A stretch of 64,000 nt of DNA from Ascoidea tarda (nom. inval.) (lineage: Eukaryota; Ascomycota; Saccharomycetes; Ascoideales; Ascoideaceae). A program made the position numbers and the translations under genes. Each line of letters begins with the position of its first letter. Positions within the stretch are counted from its first letter, which is position 1. Under the pieces are notes generated by a model. It saw only the letters and a program-made list of their open reading frames with translations. It searched no databases and was not told the origin of the DNA. Shown here in pieces: positions 1-8,572 of this stretch. The DNA lies in assembly GCA_030560485.1 (NCBI GenBank), contig JAKTTS010000012.1:1-64000 (forward strand), read 5' to 3'.

Positions 1-870
1 ATAGAAATTTTTTGTCTCTTGAATATCTCATAAACTTTAAAAATTTAAAGAGTTTATTCATCACTTGTGATAAAATGCCAGGAATTTTTGGTGTATAGGA
101 TTTAAGCATGTTGAAGGATTTAACAATATGTGGTCGTGAAATAATTCAGATTCAAAATTTGGATGGTTTGTCTAATTTACAATATCTATCTATAGCCTCT
201 AGAAATATCACAAAGATAGAAAATCTAAACCACTTGATTACTTTGAAAATTTTGTCACTTTCAAATAGCAGAATTGCAGAAATCAACGATCTAGACAATT
301 TAATCAACTTGGAAGGGTTATGATTTTCTTCTAATAGCATCAGAAAAATTGAAAAATTGGATAAATTAACTAAATTGACAAAGCTAATGTTGAATCATAA
401 TTCTATTTCAAAAATTGAGAATCTAGAAAGATTGACCAATTTGAAGCATTTAGATCTAACAACAAACAAAATTGAAAACATTGAAAACTTAGATAATTTA
501 ACCAATTTAACCAATTTGGATTTGGGTCAAAATCGAATAAAAAAAAATCAAAGGATTGTCATCATTGATTAGTTTGGTACATCTAAATCTATCTTTCAAT
601 TGTATTGGTAAAATTGAAAACTTGTCTACATTAGTTAATTTAACCCATTTGAATTTGCAATCAAACGATATTTACAAAATTATGAATCTTTCTCGGTTGA
701 AAAATTTAACCTATCTCAACTTGGATAACAATTATATTTACAAGACAATTGGGACGAGGAAACTAAAGAAACTAAAGAATTTCAGAGTGGAACCTCGTTT
801 GATTGTTAGGACATATCATGGTTGTGTTGTTTTTTCTGAACCCTATTCAGGAGATGGCATCCATCGATAA
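1..870 (+). pseudogene. Decayed SDS22-type leucine-rich-repeat gene, 5' end outside window
   Basis: About ten to twelve 22-residue leucine-rich repeats of the SDS22 class can be read, with the recurring core LxxLxLxxNxIxxIENL. The reading frame is already open at the left edge (a repeat reading SLEYLINFKNLKSL), so the gene begins outside the window. It is broken. In-frame stops lie at 96-98 (TAG) and 321-323 (TGA), with the repeat pattern continuing directly after each. A one-base shift occurs in an A-run near 538-547, after which the repeats resume in another frame and end at 868-870. Such repeats normally mediate protein contacts, as in the PP1 regulator Sds22, but this copy is more repeat-rich and cannot be assigned to a known gene. 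Sequencing error is an alternative for the A-run shift, less so for two clean stops. A second LRR relic lies at 46.5 kb. Confidence 0.75.
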
Positions 871-1271
871 AAAGCCTCTACCATAGCTATGGTTTTAATG
901 GACGCGCACCCTCAAGTAGTTTGCCGTCTTGAACTGTTCAAAGACGCAAGTTCTCTATAATGCCCGCCGATGCCCGCTTTTTTTGATTTTACCGGAAGTG
1001 TATCAGATCACGTTGGTACTAACAGCACGTGACCACAGTTTTTGAGTGAAAATTTGCAATGAAATTTTGCCTCCTTGAAAAAAAACAAAAAGCAAAACGT
1101 GGAAGAAGCAACTTTTGACCACTTTTCCCAGTTCTTTATCACTTCACTGAAATTGCAATCCTTTCTGTTATTCTCTTCAATTGGTTATCTTTTTCCTTAA
1201 GATCATTCAAACACACATATCTATCACAAATTAGTCAGTCGACCCACAGAATACTTTGAAATCGTCCCAAG
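871..1271 (+). promoter_or_regulatory. Upstream region of SUB2
   Basis: No gene is seen here. The stretch is more GC-rich than the flanks around 895-1040 and holds a CACGTG E-box at 1026-1031, in the context GCACGTGAC that Cbf1-type bHLH factors favour. This is about 240 bp before the SUB2 start. Function is inferred only from position and motif. Confidence 0.4.
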
Positions 1272-3549
1272 ATGTCTCATGAAAGTGAAGAAGAGCTTTT
1301 AGATTACTCTGATGAAGAAATTAACGTTTTACCGGTTTCCACTTCCACCGATGGTAAAAGTAATTTAAATAATAATAAATCTTCAATTAGTGATGATCAA
1401 AGGAAAACTGATGGCTCATCAACTGCTGAAGATAAAAAGGGTTCTTATGTTGGAATTCATGCCACAACCTTTTATGATTTCTTATTAAAGCCCGAACTAA
1501 TCAGAGCAATCAAAGATTGTGGGTTCGAACATCCATCTGAAGGTTAGTAAATTATTCCAACTATTATAATCACTTTCTCTATCCCATCGTATTCAATTGA
1601 AAGAAATTTAATGAAATTGGCTTGATTATATCTTTGGTTTGCTTATATTGGAATTTACAATTCAAGATTTTATACAAATTATAACTGATTCCTATCTCAC
1701 CTTTAACCAATTTCTATCTATATTCATATCCATATTCTATTTTAATCTTATCCGTATTTTCAAAAGCATATATCCTTTACTTCTATCTCTATCCATTTTC
1801 CATTTATATCTTTTTACTCATTTTTTCAATCTGTTTTATCTTCAACCAATTTCAACTGGTTTTATCTTCAACCATCTCAGGCCTTTAAGCAATTTTATTC
1901 CTTTTTTTTTCATCTTTAAAACCCATATATTATATCACATTGTATTTTACTTTTATATTATATCACATCACCTCTCTTTTACTTCTCTTGCTTTTTTTTA
2001 TCTAGACTATTTCTTGCATGGATCCTTTGATTTCTTTAAAAACCTTTATTAATTATCAATTGTCTATCTTTTTTTTCCTGCTTTCTCAATTTATTCAACA
2101 TTTCATTAACAAAAAACGGTCAATTGTTTTTGAACAATCAAATCAATCAGAAAGAAAGAAAGAAAAAAGTGTGTTCGACTTGGATTTATTTACTTTTATC
2201 ATCTAAAACGTATATCTTAAATTATCAAATTCCAATATAACCAAACAGGGATAATCAAACCAAATTCATTATTAATCCATTTTTACTTGGAAATTAATTA
2301 TTCACTCTTGAATTGTTTTTTAATCCTAGTTCAGCTAGTTTTAATCTTCACTTCACTTCACTTCAATTCTTTTTATTTCTTTATTTTTTTTTAAAACAAT
2401 AAAAAAATAAAAAAAAATAAAAATAATCTTTTATTATTGAAATTAAACTAACATTTTTTTTTAATTATAGTCCAACAAGTGTGTATTCCACAATCAATTC
2501 TTGGTACTGATGTCTTATGTCAAGCTAAATCAGGTCTAGGTAAAACCGCTGTTTTTGTTTTATCTACTTTACAACAACTTGAACCATCTCCTGGTAAAAT
2601 CTCAACAATTGTCATTTGTCACACCAGAGAGTTGGCCTATCAAATTAAAAATGAGTACTCTCGTTTTAGTAAATATATGCCTGATGTTCGTACTGAAGTC
2701 TTTTACGGTGGTACTGACATTAAAAAAGACGCTGAAAAATTGAGAAATAAAGAAACCTGTCCTCACATCGTTGTTGGTACCCCAGGTAGATTACACGCCT
2801 TGGTTCGTGAAAAATTTTTACGTTTAAATAATATTGAAAACTTTGTTATTGATGAATGTGATAAAGTCTTGGAAAGTTTTGATATGAGAAGAGATATTCA
2901 AGACATCTTCAGATCAACTCCTCACCAAAAACAAGTCATGATGTTTTCTGCCACTTTATCTCAAGATATTAGACCAATTTGTAAAAAATTCATGCAAAAT
3001 CCTCTAGAAATTTATGTTGATGACGAAGCTAAATTGACTTTACATGGTCTACAACAATATTACATCAAATTAAGTGAGGCTGAAAAAAACAGAAAACTAT
3101 CAGAATTACTAGATAACCTTGAATTCAACCAAGTTATTATTTTCGTCAAATCAACTGCAAGAGCTAATGAATTAAACAATTTATTGTGTCAATGCAATTT
3201 CCCTTCTATTGCTGTTCACTCCAACATGGCTCAAGAAGAAAGAATTGCAAGATATAGATCTTTCAAAGAATTCAACAAAAGAATATGTGTTTCAACTGAT
3301 GTTTTCGGTAGAGGTATCGATATTGAAAGAATTAATCTAGCTATCAACTATGATTTACCAAATGAGGCTGATCAATACTTACATAGAGTTGGTAGAGCCG
3401 GTAGATTTGGTACCAAAGGTTTAGCAATCTCTTTTGTTTCATCATCTGCTGACGAAGAAATTTTATCTAAAATTCAAGACAGATTTGATGTTAAAATCGA
3501 AGACTTCCCTGAGGAAGGTGTCGACCCATCAACCTACATGAATACTTAA
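1272..3549 (+). CDS. SUB2: Sub2, DECD-box RNA helicase of the TREX mRNA export and splicing machinery (spliced)
   Basis: Two exons, 1272-1542 and 2471-3549, give a 449-residue protein (S. cerevisiae Sub2 has 446). The splice joins ...HPSE to VQQ in phase 1: donor GTTAGT at 1543, acceptor ending TTATAG at 2470, branch-like AACTAAC at 2446-2452. The helicase signatures are all present: motif I AKSGLGKT, motif II DECD, motif III SAT, the restoration motif [10 protein letters not shown], and motif [10 protein letters not shown]. Sub2 is an ATP-dependent RNA helicase/ATPase that acts in spliceosome assembly and, in the nucleus with THO and Yra1, loads export factors on mRNA. The N-terminus ([14 protein letters not shown]) matches the family start, which fixes the ATG. 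If the intron is retained, translation stops after one extra residue. No CTG codon occurs in frame anywhere in the gene. YRA1, its partner, lies 20 kb away. Confidence 0.97.
1543..2470 (+). other. Long intron of SUB2 (928 nt)
   Basis: The donor is GTTAGT, the branch-like AACTAAC lies 18 nt before the AG, and a pyrimidine-rich stretch precedes the acceptor. The interior is T-rich. It contains open frames (for example 1639-2052) that are hydrophobic low-complexity translations with no ATG start and no family resemblance. I saw no snoRNA boxes that I could support. The length is large for a yeast intron and invites comparison with the regulatory intron of YRA1. Confidence 0.9.
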
Positions 3550-4241
3550 TTGTTTTCTCGTCTATACTTATCTTTTTAGGTGATTTTCTTCAGCTTTTTT
3601 TTAAAAAAAAAAATTATTTTGTATCTCTAATATTAAATAAATTGAAAAAATGTTTCTAATTTTGTTTTCGGTGAAAATTAAATCTCATTATTATTATATT
3701 TTTTTATTCATTCAAACTTTCAAACTTTCAAACTTTCCGTTTTTATTTAGTGTTTTTACATAACTATTGATTTATTTCTCTATCTTCCCTGTTTCTGTTT
3801 ACAATAGAACTTGTATTCCTTATGATTAATCTCAACAAATAGTAATAAAAATGATCACAGTTCTTTTGTTCCACACTACACTGAAAGACAACTATCAAGA
3901 ACATAGAATGAAAAATAATTTACAGGTAGTTCAGGAGTGTCTTTTTTATCAACCAAGAAGGAGAAAGTCCATTAGTCAGTAGTTTATATCTAACGTTGGT
4001 GATAAGTTGATTTGTCAGATACAGAATAGAAACTAATATCTACAATTTGGGTTTTTGGAATGCTTTTTTTGATAAAGCTAGACCTTGTTTTAATTGAAAA
4101 ATACATCAATGTATTACAACAAATGGCAGATTAATAAAAAGACTGAATATTTGTTTGAGGCATATGCCAATTTATTTTTTGATAAAGTGCAGAGAAAAAA
4201 TGTGAGAATATCTAGGAATATATATCTATCTATAAAATATT
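3550..4241. other. Convergent intergenic region, SUB2 / STE23-like A
   Basis: About 690 bp between two convergent genes, AT-rich with T- and A-runs suited to 3' end formation. The open frame near 4094-4312 overlaps the 3' end of the protease gene, has no ATG and looks like chance. I see nothing else. Confidence 0.6.
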
Positions 4242-7200
4242 CTATAATTTATAATAATTTTGAAGTGGTTTTAATGGTATGGGAGATTTTGTTAACACCA
4301 TTTGACTTCTAACATCATTTATGTCTGTTATTTCGTCATAATCACCATCATTTATTATAAGATCTTTAATTTTCTGGTCTTCAGTTTTCTTGTTCGATGA
4401 AACCAAATGAAGGATAAGCTTAGCACTGCTCTTAGAATTAAGAAAATATTCATCGTAAAAATTGATAATATCCTGTTTTGTAATTTCATATCCATTGTCC
4501 TCAAAGCCTAGAAGGAAAAGTTGTTTGAAAACTAAATCAAAATTATAAAAATTAGACAGGATTTTGGAAGCATAAAAGTAAAACTCAGAATTTAAATTTC
4601 GGAAGTTTACTGGCTGTGAAACTGATGATTTCAATTTAATCCTTAGTGAGTTCTTTTTCACTTCGAATTCCTTGTCTGTGAGATTGTGGATATAATCTTT
4701 CATAAAGTTATTGAAAAAATTATTGATTCTTGATTGCAAGTACTTTGAACTTCTATGTGACTGAACAATGATTTTATAACCAACTGTCAGATGTACCATT
4801 CTAGGTTTGGCAAAGACAATATAACCTAGTTGTTCTTTTGTTCTTAGCTGATTGAAAGCAGGCTCGTGGATCAATTCATCGAGTAGATACAACATCATTA
4901 ATTTTCTAGCATTGTTAATATGTTTTCTTGTGGCATCATCCTCTATGTTTGTCATTGTTTCGTGTATGCTTTCAAAACCTTTATACATATCAAACAGATC
5001 ACCTATTTGGATGAAATAATCAATAGCTGAATTGGGGGTTTCATTTTTCTTAAAAACAACTTTATGAGAATAAGATTTTCCTTTTGGTAACAAGTATGAA
5101 CGATAACTGTTTGTGATTTGATTCAGATATAATTTTGCAATATCCAAGTTTTGAGATGATAAATTATTAACAAAAGATGAGTATATAATTTTTTCAATTT
5201 GATCAGCAATTGGTGAATCAATTGAATCTTTGAAATTTCCATGAACAAGAACATCAATAAAAAGCTGATCATACAATTGCTTAGAAAAGACCTTGAATGA
5301 TTCTAAGTTTATAAATTCTTTCTGTTGCAATGTGCTATTTTCGTTAATAGTTTCATTAAACAAATAGTACAATTTTTGATCTGAAGTCCATGACTGGTCG
5401 TGAATGATATTTTTAAAATATTTAAGAGTTTGTCTATAGGGTTCTTTAAACTCTGAGTTCATGTATGATTTAATTATCTGTTCTTTGACAATGTGAAATT
5501 TTTGAGAATTAATGATTCCTGTGTCATTGTGAAAATCTGCTAAATCCGATAACAAACTTTTACAAAAGGACAAAATTTTATCATTAAAACCCTGGATTAT
5601 TATATTAAAACCGGTAGTATTTCTGCTCATTACCAAACCTATGCTGGCAAGTTTTGCAAAATAAATCATATCATTGAATTTTAAAAGAAACAATTCTAAA
5701 AAGATGTCTGTCAAAGTTTGGTTAATTGGAGATGAGTTTACTATTGGGGTTTTAAAATTTAGATATATATTTCCTTTTGGTTGACCAAAGAAATCATCTG
5801 GTTTAAACCAAATATTGTAGTAATCTGATTGTCTTAATAGTAGAGGCTGTCTTTTCATCATGTGTGAAATATCATGTCTTTGGTTTAATATATCGAAATT
5901 TTGAGGAATCAAAGGGTTTGGAGCAGGCAAATGAAAGTTTGGGTTTGGAAGACAATTTTTCAATTTTTCTAGTAAAGCTGGGCCAATTAATTGTTTTGTG
6001 TATTGAGAGCCATATATTTTTTCCTTTAAAGGTAGTTGTAATCCTTCAAAGTCATTATTTCCTTGAAATATCAATAGGTTATCAGGATTGAGCAACTTTA
6101 AGAAATGGTTAATTTTGTGGAAATTAAATTTTGTGGTGAATTTATAATCATGGTCAAGAAGATGATCTCTAGAAAATTCATTGAGATGCAAGTCATTTGA
6201 TAATTTTGAAACAGTGTTATTATCGTTGGAGGAATTTTCTTTAAATCTGAAATTAATCTTTGAAATTTGGTCAATTTCATTGTTAATTCTTAGTAATTGG
6301 TGTTTATTTAAGGAGGATAGCATTTTGATGTATTGAAAGAAATTGAGCAATATTTCTGAGATGATCTTGTTATTCTTGAAAGAAGATTTTGTTAAAAGGA
6401 TTTCTGTTATAAAGAGAAAATTATTTTCAGAGACTAGCTGGAAACTTGTCGTTAAACTAGTGGACCAGTTTTTATTGAATTTCAAGTATTTCAATAGGGT
6501 ACCATCAGTTTCATCACCAATTAAATGGGATATGGTTTTAAAAGGATTGAAGGAGTAGTAATCAGCCTTTGATAAATTTATGGGGAATACTAATTTTAGA
6601 GATTTAATTTCCTTTATTGATTTATAGGTAATCCAGTTTGATTGAGGGTTTATTGGTTTTATTAAGATGTTATTGTAAGATTGAATTTCAGGTAAATTTA
6701 GATTTTTATTTTGAATTTGATTAAAAATGTGGAAAATTTCTGATTTAATGTCATTGATTTTTAAATTTGATAGAATAGTCAATTTCATTATATTACTTGA
6801 GTAGTGGTTGCTGTACCAGTTTATCAACTCGTTTCTAATGTTAATGTTTTTTGATTCTGGATCATGTTTAAGAGTGTCCAAGTTACCAGTTGTAAATTTG
6901 CTATAGGGATGAACAGGATCGATTAAGGATTTGAAGATCTGGTTGAATCTTCGATGTTCATTTTGCAAATTCTTGTTGTTTTCGTTATTGATTGCGATAA
7001 TCTCTCGATCTTGACAGGTCTTTAAGAAAAGAGGATCGATGAAAAACCTGCTAAACCTAACTAGAGCTTCAAGAAGATAGTTTGAGTCGATGGAGAAATA
7101 GTAGTTTGTGTGTTCAGTGGAAGTGTAAGCATTTGAAGAACCGGAGTGGTTTGATAGAAATTTCAGATAGTCGTTTTCATTGGGAAACATTTTGGTGCCC

Positions 7201-7445
7201 ATGAACAACAAATGCTCGCAGAAATGGGCTAGGCCCTCTAGATGTGGAGGATCACTGAAGGAACCAACGTTGACATCTAAAGAAGCAGTGGATTTGATGT
7301 GGGTAGGATCAGGGTCGTGAATTAGCAAGACCTCGAGCTGGTTTTGCAAAGTGAAAAATCTGTATTCTCTGTGTTCATGAAGAGGTTTGTTGAGGTTAAC
7401 TTTCAGCTCAGTGTAGATGGGGGCAGGGGAAGAAGAAGTGCTCAT
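4242..7445 (-). CDS. STE23: Insulysin-type M16 zinc metalloprotease, STE23/AXL1 family (copy A)
   Basis: A 1067-residue protein if started at the ATG at 7445; an in-frame ATG at 7517 would add 24 residues. I prefer the shorter form because it matches the start of the family domain. The inverted zinc motif HFCEH (H74, E77, H78) and the third ligand E155 in INNENNKN are intact, with the same 81-residue spacing as in human insulin-degrading enzyme. The C-terminal half carries the conserved LRTKEQLGY segment that helps form the substrate chamber. In S. cerevisiae Ste23 and Axl1 make the last N-terminal cut in a-factor precursor and degrade small peptides. Length fits Ste23 (1027) better than Axl1 (1208). 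A close paralogue lies at 19.4-22.8 kb in the same orientation, with KEX2 between them. I cannot say which copy is the orthologue. Confidence 0.93.
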   Translation of the reverse strand: MSTSSSPAPIYTELKVNLNKPLHEHREYRFFTLQNQLEVLLIHDPDPTHIKSTASLDVNVGSFSDPPHLEGLAHFCEHLLFMGTKMFPNENDYLKFLSNHSGSSNAYTSTEHTNYYFSIDSNYLLEALVRFSRFFIDPLFLKTCQDREIIAINNENNKNLQNEHRRFNQIFKSLIDPVHPYSKFTTGNLDTLKHDPESKNINIRNELINWYSNHYSSNIMKLTILSNLKINDIKSEIFHIFNQIQNKNLNLPEIQSYNNILIKPINPQSNWITYKSIKEIKSLKLVFPINLSKADYYSFNPFKTISHLIGDETDGTLLKYLKFNKNWSTSLTTSFQLVSENNFLFITEILLTKSSFKNNKIISEILLNFFQYIKMLSSLNKHQLLRINNEIDQISKINFRFKENSSNDNNTVSKLSNDLHLNEFSRDHLLDHDYKFTTKFNFHKINHFLKLLNPDNLLIFQGNNDFEGLQLPLKEKIYGSQYTKQLIGPALLEKLKNCLPNPNFHLPAPNPLIPQNFDILNQRHDISHMMKRQPLLLRQSDYYNIWFKPDDFFGQPKGNIYLNFKTPIVNSSPINQTLTDIFLELFLLKFNDMIYFAKLASIGLVMSRNTTGFNIIIQGFNDKILSFCKSLLSDLADFHNDTGIINSQKFHIVKEQIIKSYMNSEFKEPYRQTLKYFKNIIHDQSWTSDQKLYYLFNETINENSTLQQKEFINLESFKVFSKQLYDQLFIDVLVHGNFKDSIDSPIADQIEKIIYSSFVNNLSSQNLDIAKLYLNQITNSYRSYLLPKGKSYSHKVVFKKNETPNSAIDYFIQIGDLFDMYKGFESIHETMTNIEDDATRKHINNARKLMMLYLLDELIHEPAFNQLRTKEQLGYIVFAKPRMVHLTVGYKIIVQSHRSSKYLQSRINNFFNNFMKDYIHNLTDKEFEVKKNSLRIKLKSSVSQPVNFRNLNSEFYFYASKILSNFYNFDLVFKQLFLLGFEDNGYEITKQDIINFYDEYFLNSKSSAKLILHLVSSNKKTEDQKIKDLIINDGDYDEITDINDVRSQMVLTKSPIPLKPLQNYYKL

Positions 7446-7937
7446 TTTGCACAGGAGCCAGGAGATTCGATAAGAAGAACAGCGAGAGAAGGAGGATATG
7501 GGCCATCGACTGTTCATGAGCTTTGCATGAACCTTTCATGAATTTGGGGTGAATATATATTGGAGAAAGAAGAGAAAAGACACATTTCAACTGGAACATT
7601 AGAGTTTGGTATGCAAAAGCCCCAGTAAGTCGACCTAATCAGCTTTGGGAAGTAATTAGAGAGATCGATCGACCAGAGACAATTGGCTGTTGGAAAAGGG
7701 CCATTCCTATAAATATCAGATCATGTCTTCGTTATTCTTTTACCAGAGTGCTCCTTCTCAGATAGCCTCTCCAACAGCACCCAGCTTATATTTAGCCAGT
7801 CTTTCTAGATAATATTCTTAGACAATACTCTGCAGCCTGCTATATCACATCATATTATATTGAGTCGTATCGTACCATACTCTACAAACACCCTACAGTC
7901 CTCTGTTCTCCCCATTTTTCTCCCCTTCAGACCCAAG
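7446..7937. promoter_or_regulatory. Divergent promoter between STE23-like A and the metallothionein-like gene
   Basis: Holds the optional 24-codon 5' extension of the protease (7446-7517). A good TATA box, TATAAATA at 7708-7715, lies 223 bp before the small Cys-rich ORF. A strong TATA box would fit an inducible metal-response gene, but no copper- or zinc-factor site was recognised. Confidence 0.4.
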
Positions 7938-8054
7938 ATGCCAGAAAGCTGTGCCTGTGGTGAAAAACCTGCTTGCGATTGCTCGACGCCTTCTGCCTCA
8001 ACATTCGACAATGGAACCAGAGATGGTGAGATTGATTTTACAGGCAAGTTCTGA
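7938..8054 (+). CDS. Very small cysteine-rich metallothionein-like protein
   Basis: A 38-residue ORF opens with MPESCACGEKPACDC, which has cysteines at 5, 7, 13 and 15 in two CxC pairs, and ends in GTRDGEIDFTGKF. From memory, that tail resembles the C-terminus of fungal copper metallothioneins of the Candida Crd2 type and of related small fungal Cys-rich proteins, which end in a similar E-I/T-D-F-T-x-K. Family members normally have several CxC units; this one has only one block, so it may be a reduced form or the last exon of a longer gene. I found no Cys-rich upstream exon. Metallothioneins buffer Cu(I) and Zn(II) in the cytosol. The ATG at 7938 follows a C/T-rich leader and a TATA box, which favours a real gene. 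The frame is open upstream without Cys, so an N-terminal extension is unlikely to matter. Confidence 0.55.
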   Translation: MPESCACGEKPACDCSTPSASTFDNGTRDGEIDFTGKF

Positions 8055-8572
8055 TGCACCCTATTCTAGTCTCGCTTTGTAGTTAGTTATCGTTATAGTT
8101 ACACAGACTTTGCTCTTTCAATAAATGTTTATAAAATGGCCCACAGCACTTCGGGCCTTAAAGATGGGCCTTAAAGATGGGTCTTAAAGATAAGACTCGA
8201 GAAAAAGCTCTGTATGAAGATAAGACTTCACAAACCTCAAAAGACCTGGGAAAACCACCAAAAGGAGGAAAGCACTGTTCGGCTTCCGGCAGTGGTCGAT
8301 GGCAGACCGGATACGTGTGCAGAAACCCGAAAGGCCACCGGTACGTTTGTCAATTTCCCGATTTGATTTTATCCCGATCATACGTGTTCGTAACGGGTTT
8401 TTCGAGCTTAGATCCATTTTGATTATATCCTCTCGCTTGATTGAGAGTGGAATACAGCTTATGAAATGGTTTCTATCTCTGCTTCTGATATGTCTCTTTA
8501 TTGATTTGCAGTTGCTGACGAACCCCCATTTATTTACTTACTCATTGTCTGCTTTTATTTGCATCAACCACA
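8055..8572 (+). other. Intergenic region upstream of the F-box gene, with a 13-bp triplication
   Basis: At 8153-8192 three near-perfect tandem copies of the 13-bp unit GGGCCTTAAAGAT occur (the third copy differs by one base). The part at 8280-8345 is locally GC-rich. Open frames on both strands here (for example 8177-8422) have no recognisable product and are probably chance. It presumably holds the promoter of the gene starting at 8573. Confidence 0.5.

Noticed and set aside
1639-2206. Open frames of 137 and 62 codons inside the SUB2 intron
   Set aside because: The first opens with TTG; both translate to hydrophobic Phe/Leu/Ile-rich low-complexity sequence typical of T-rich intron DNA and match nothing.
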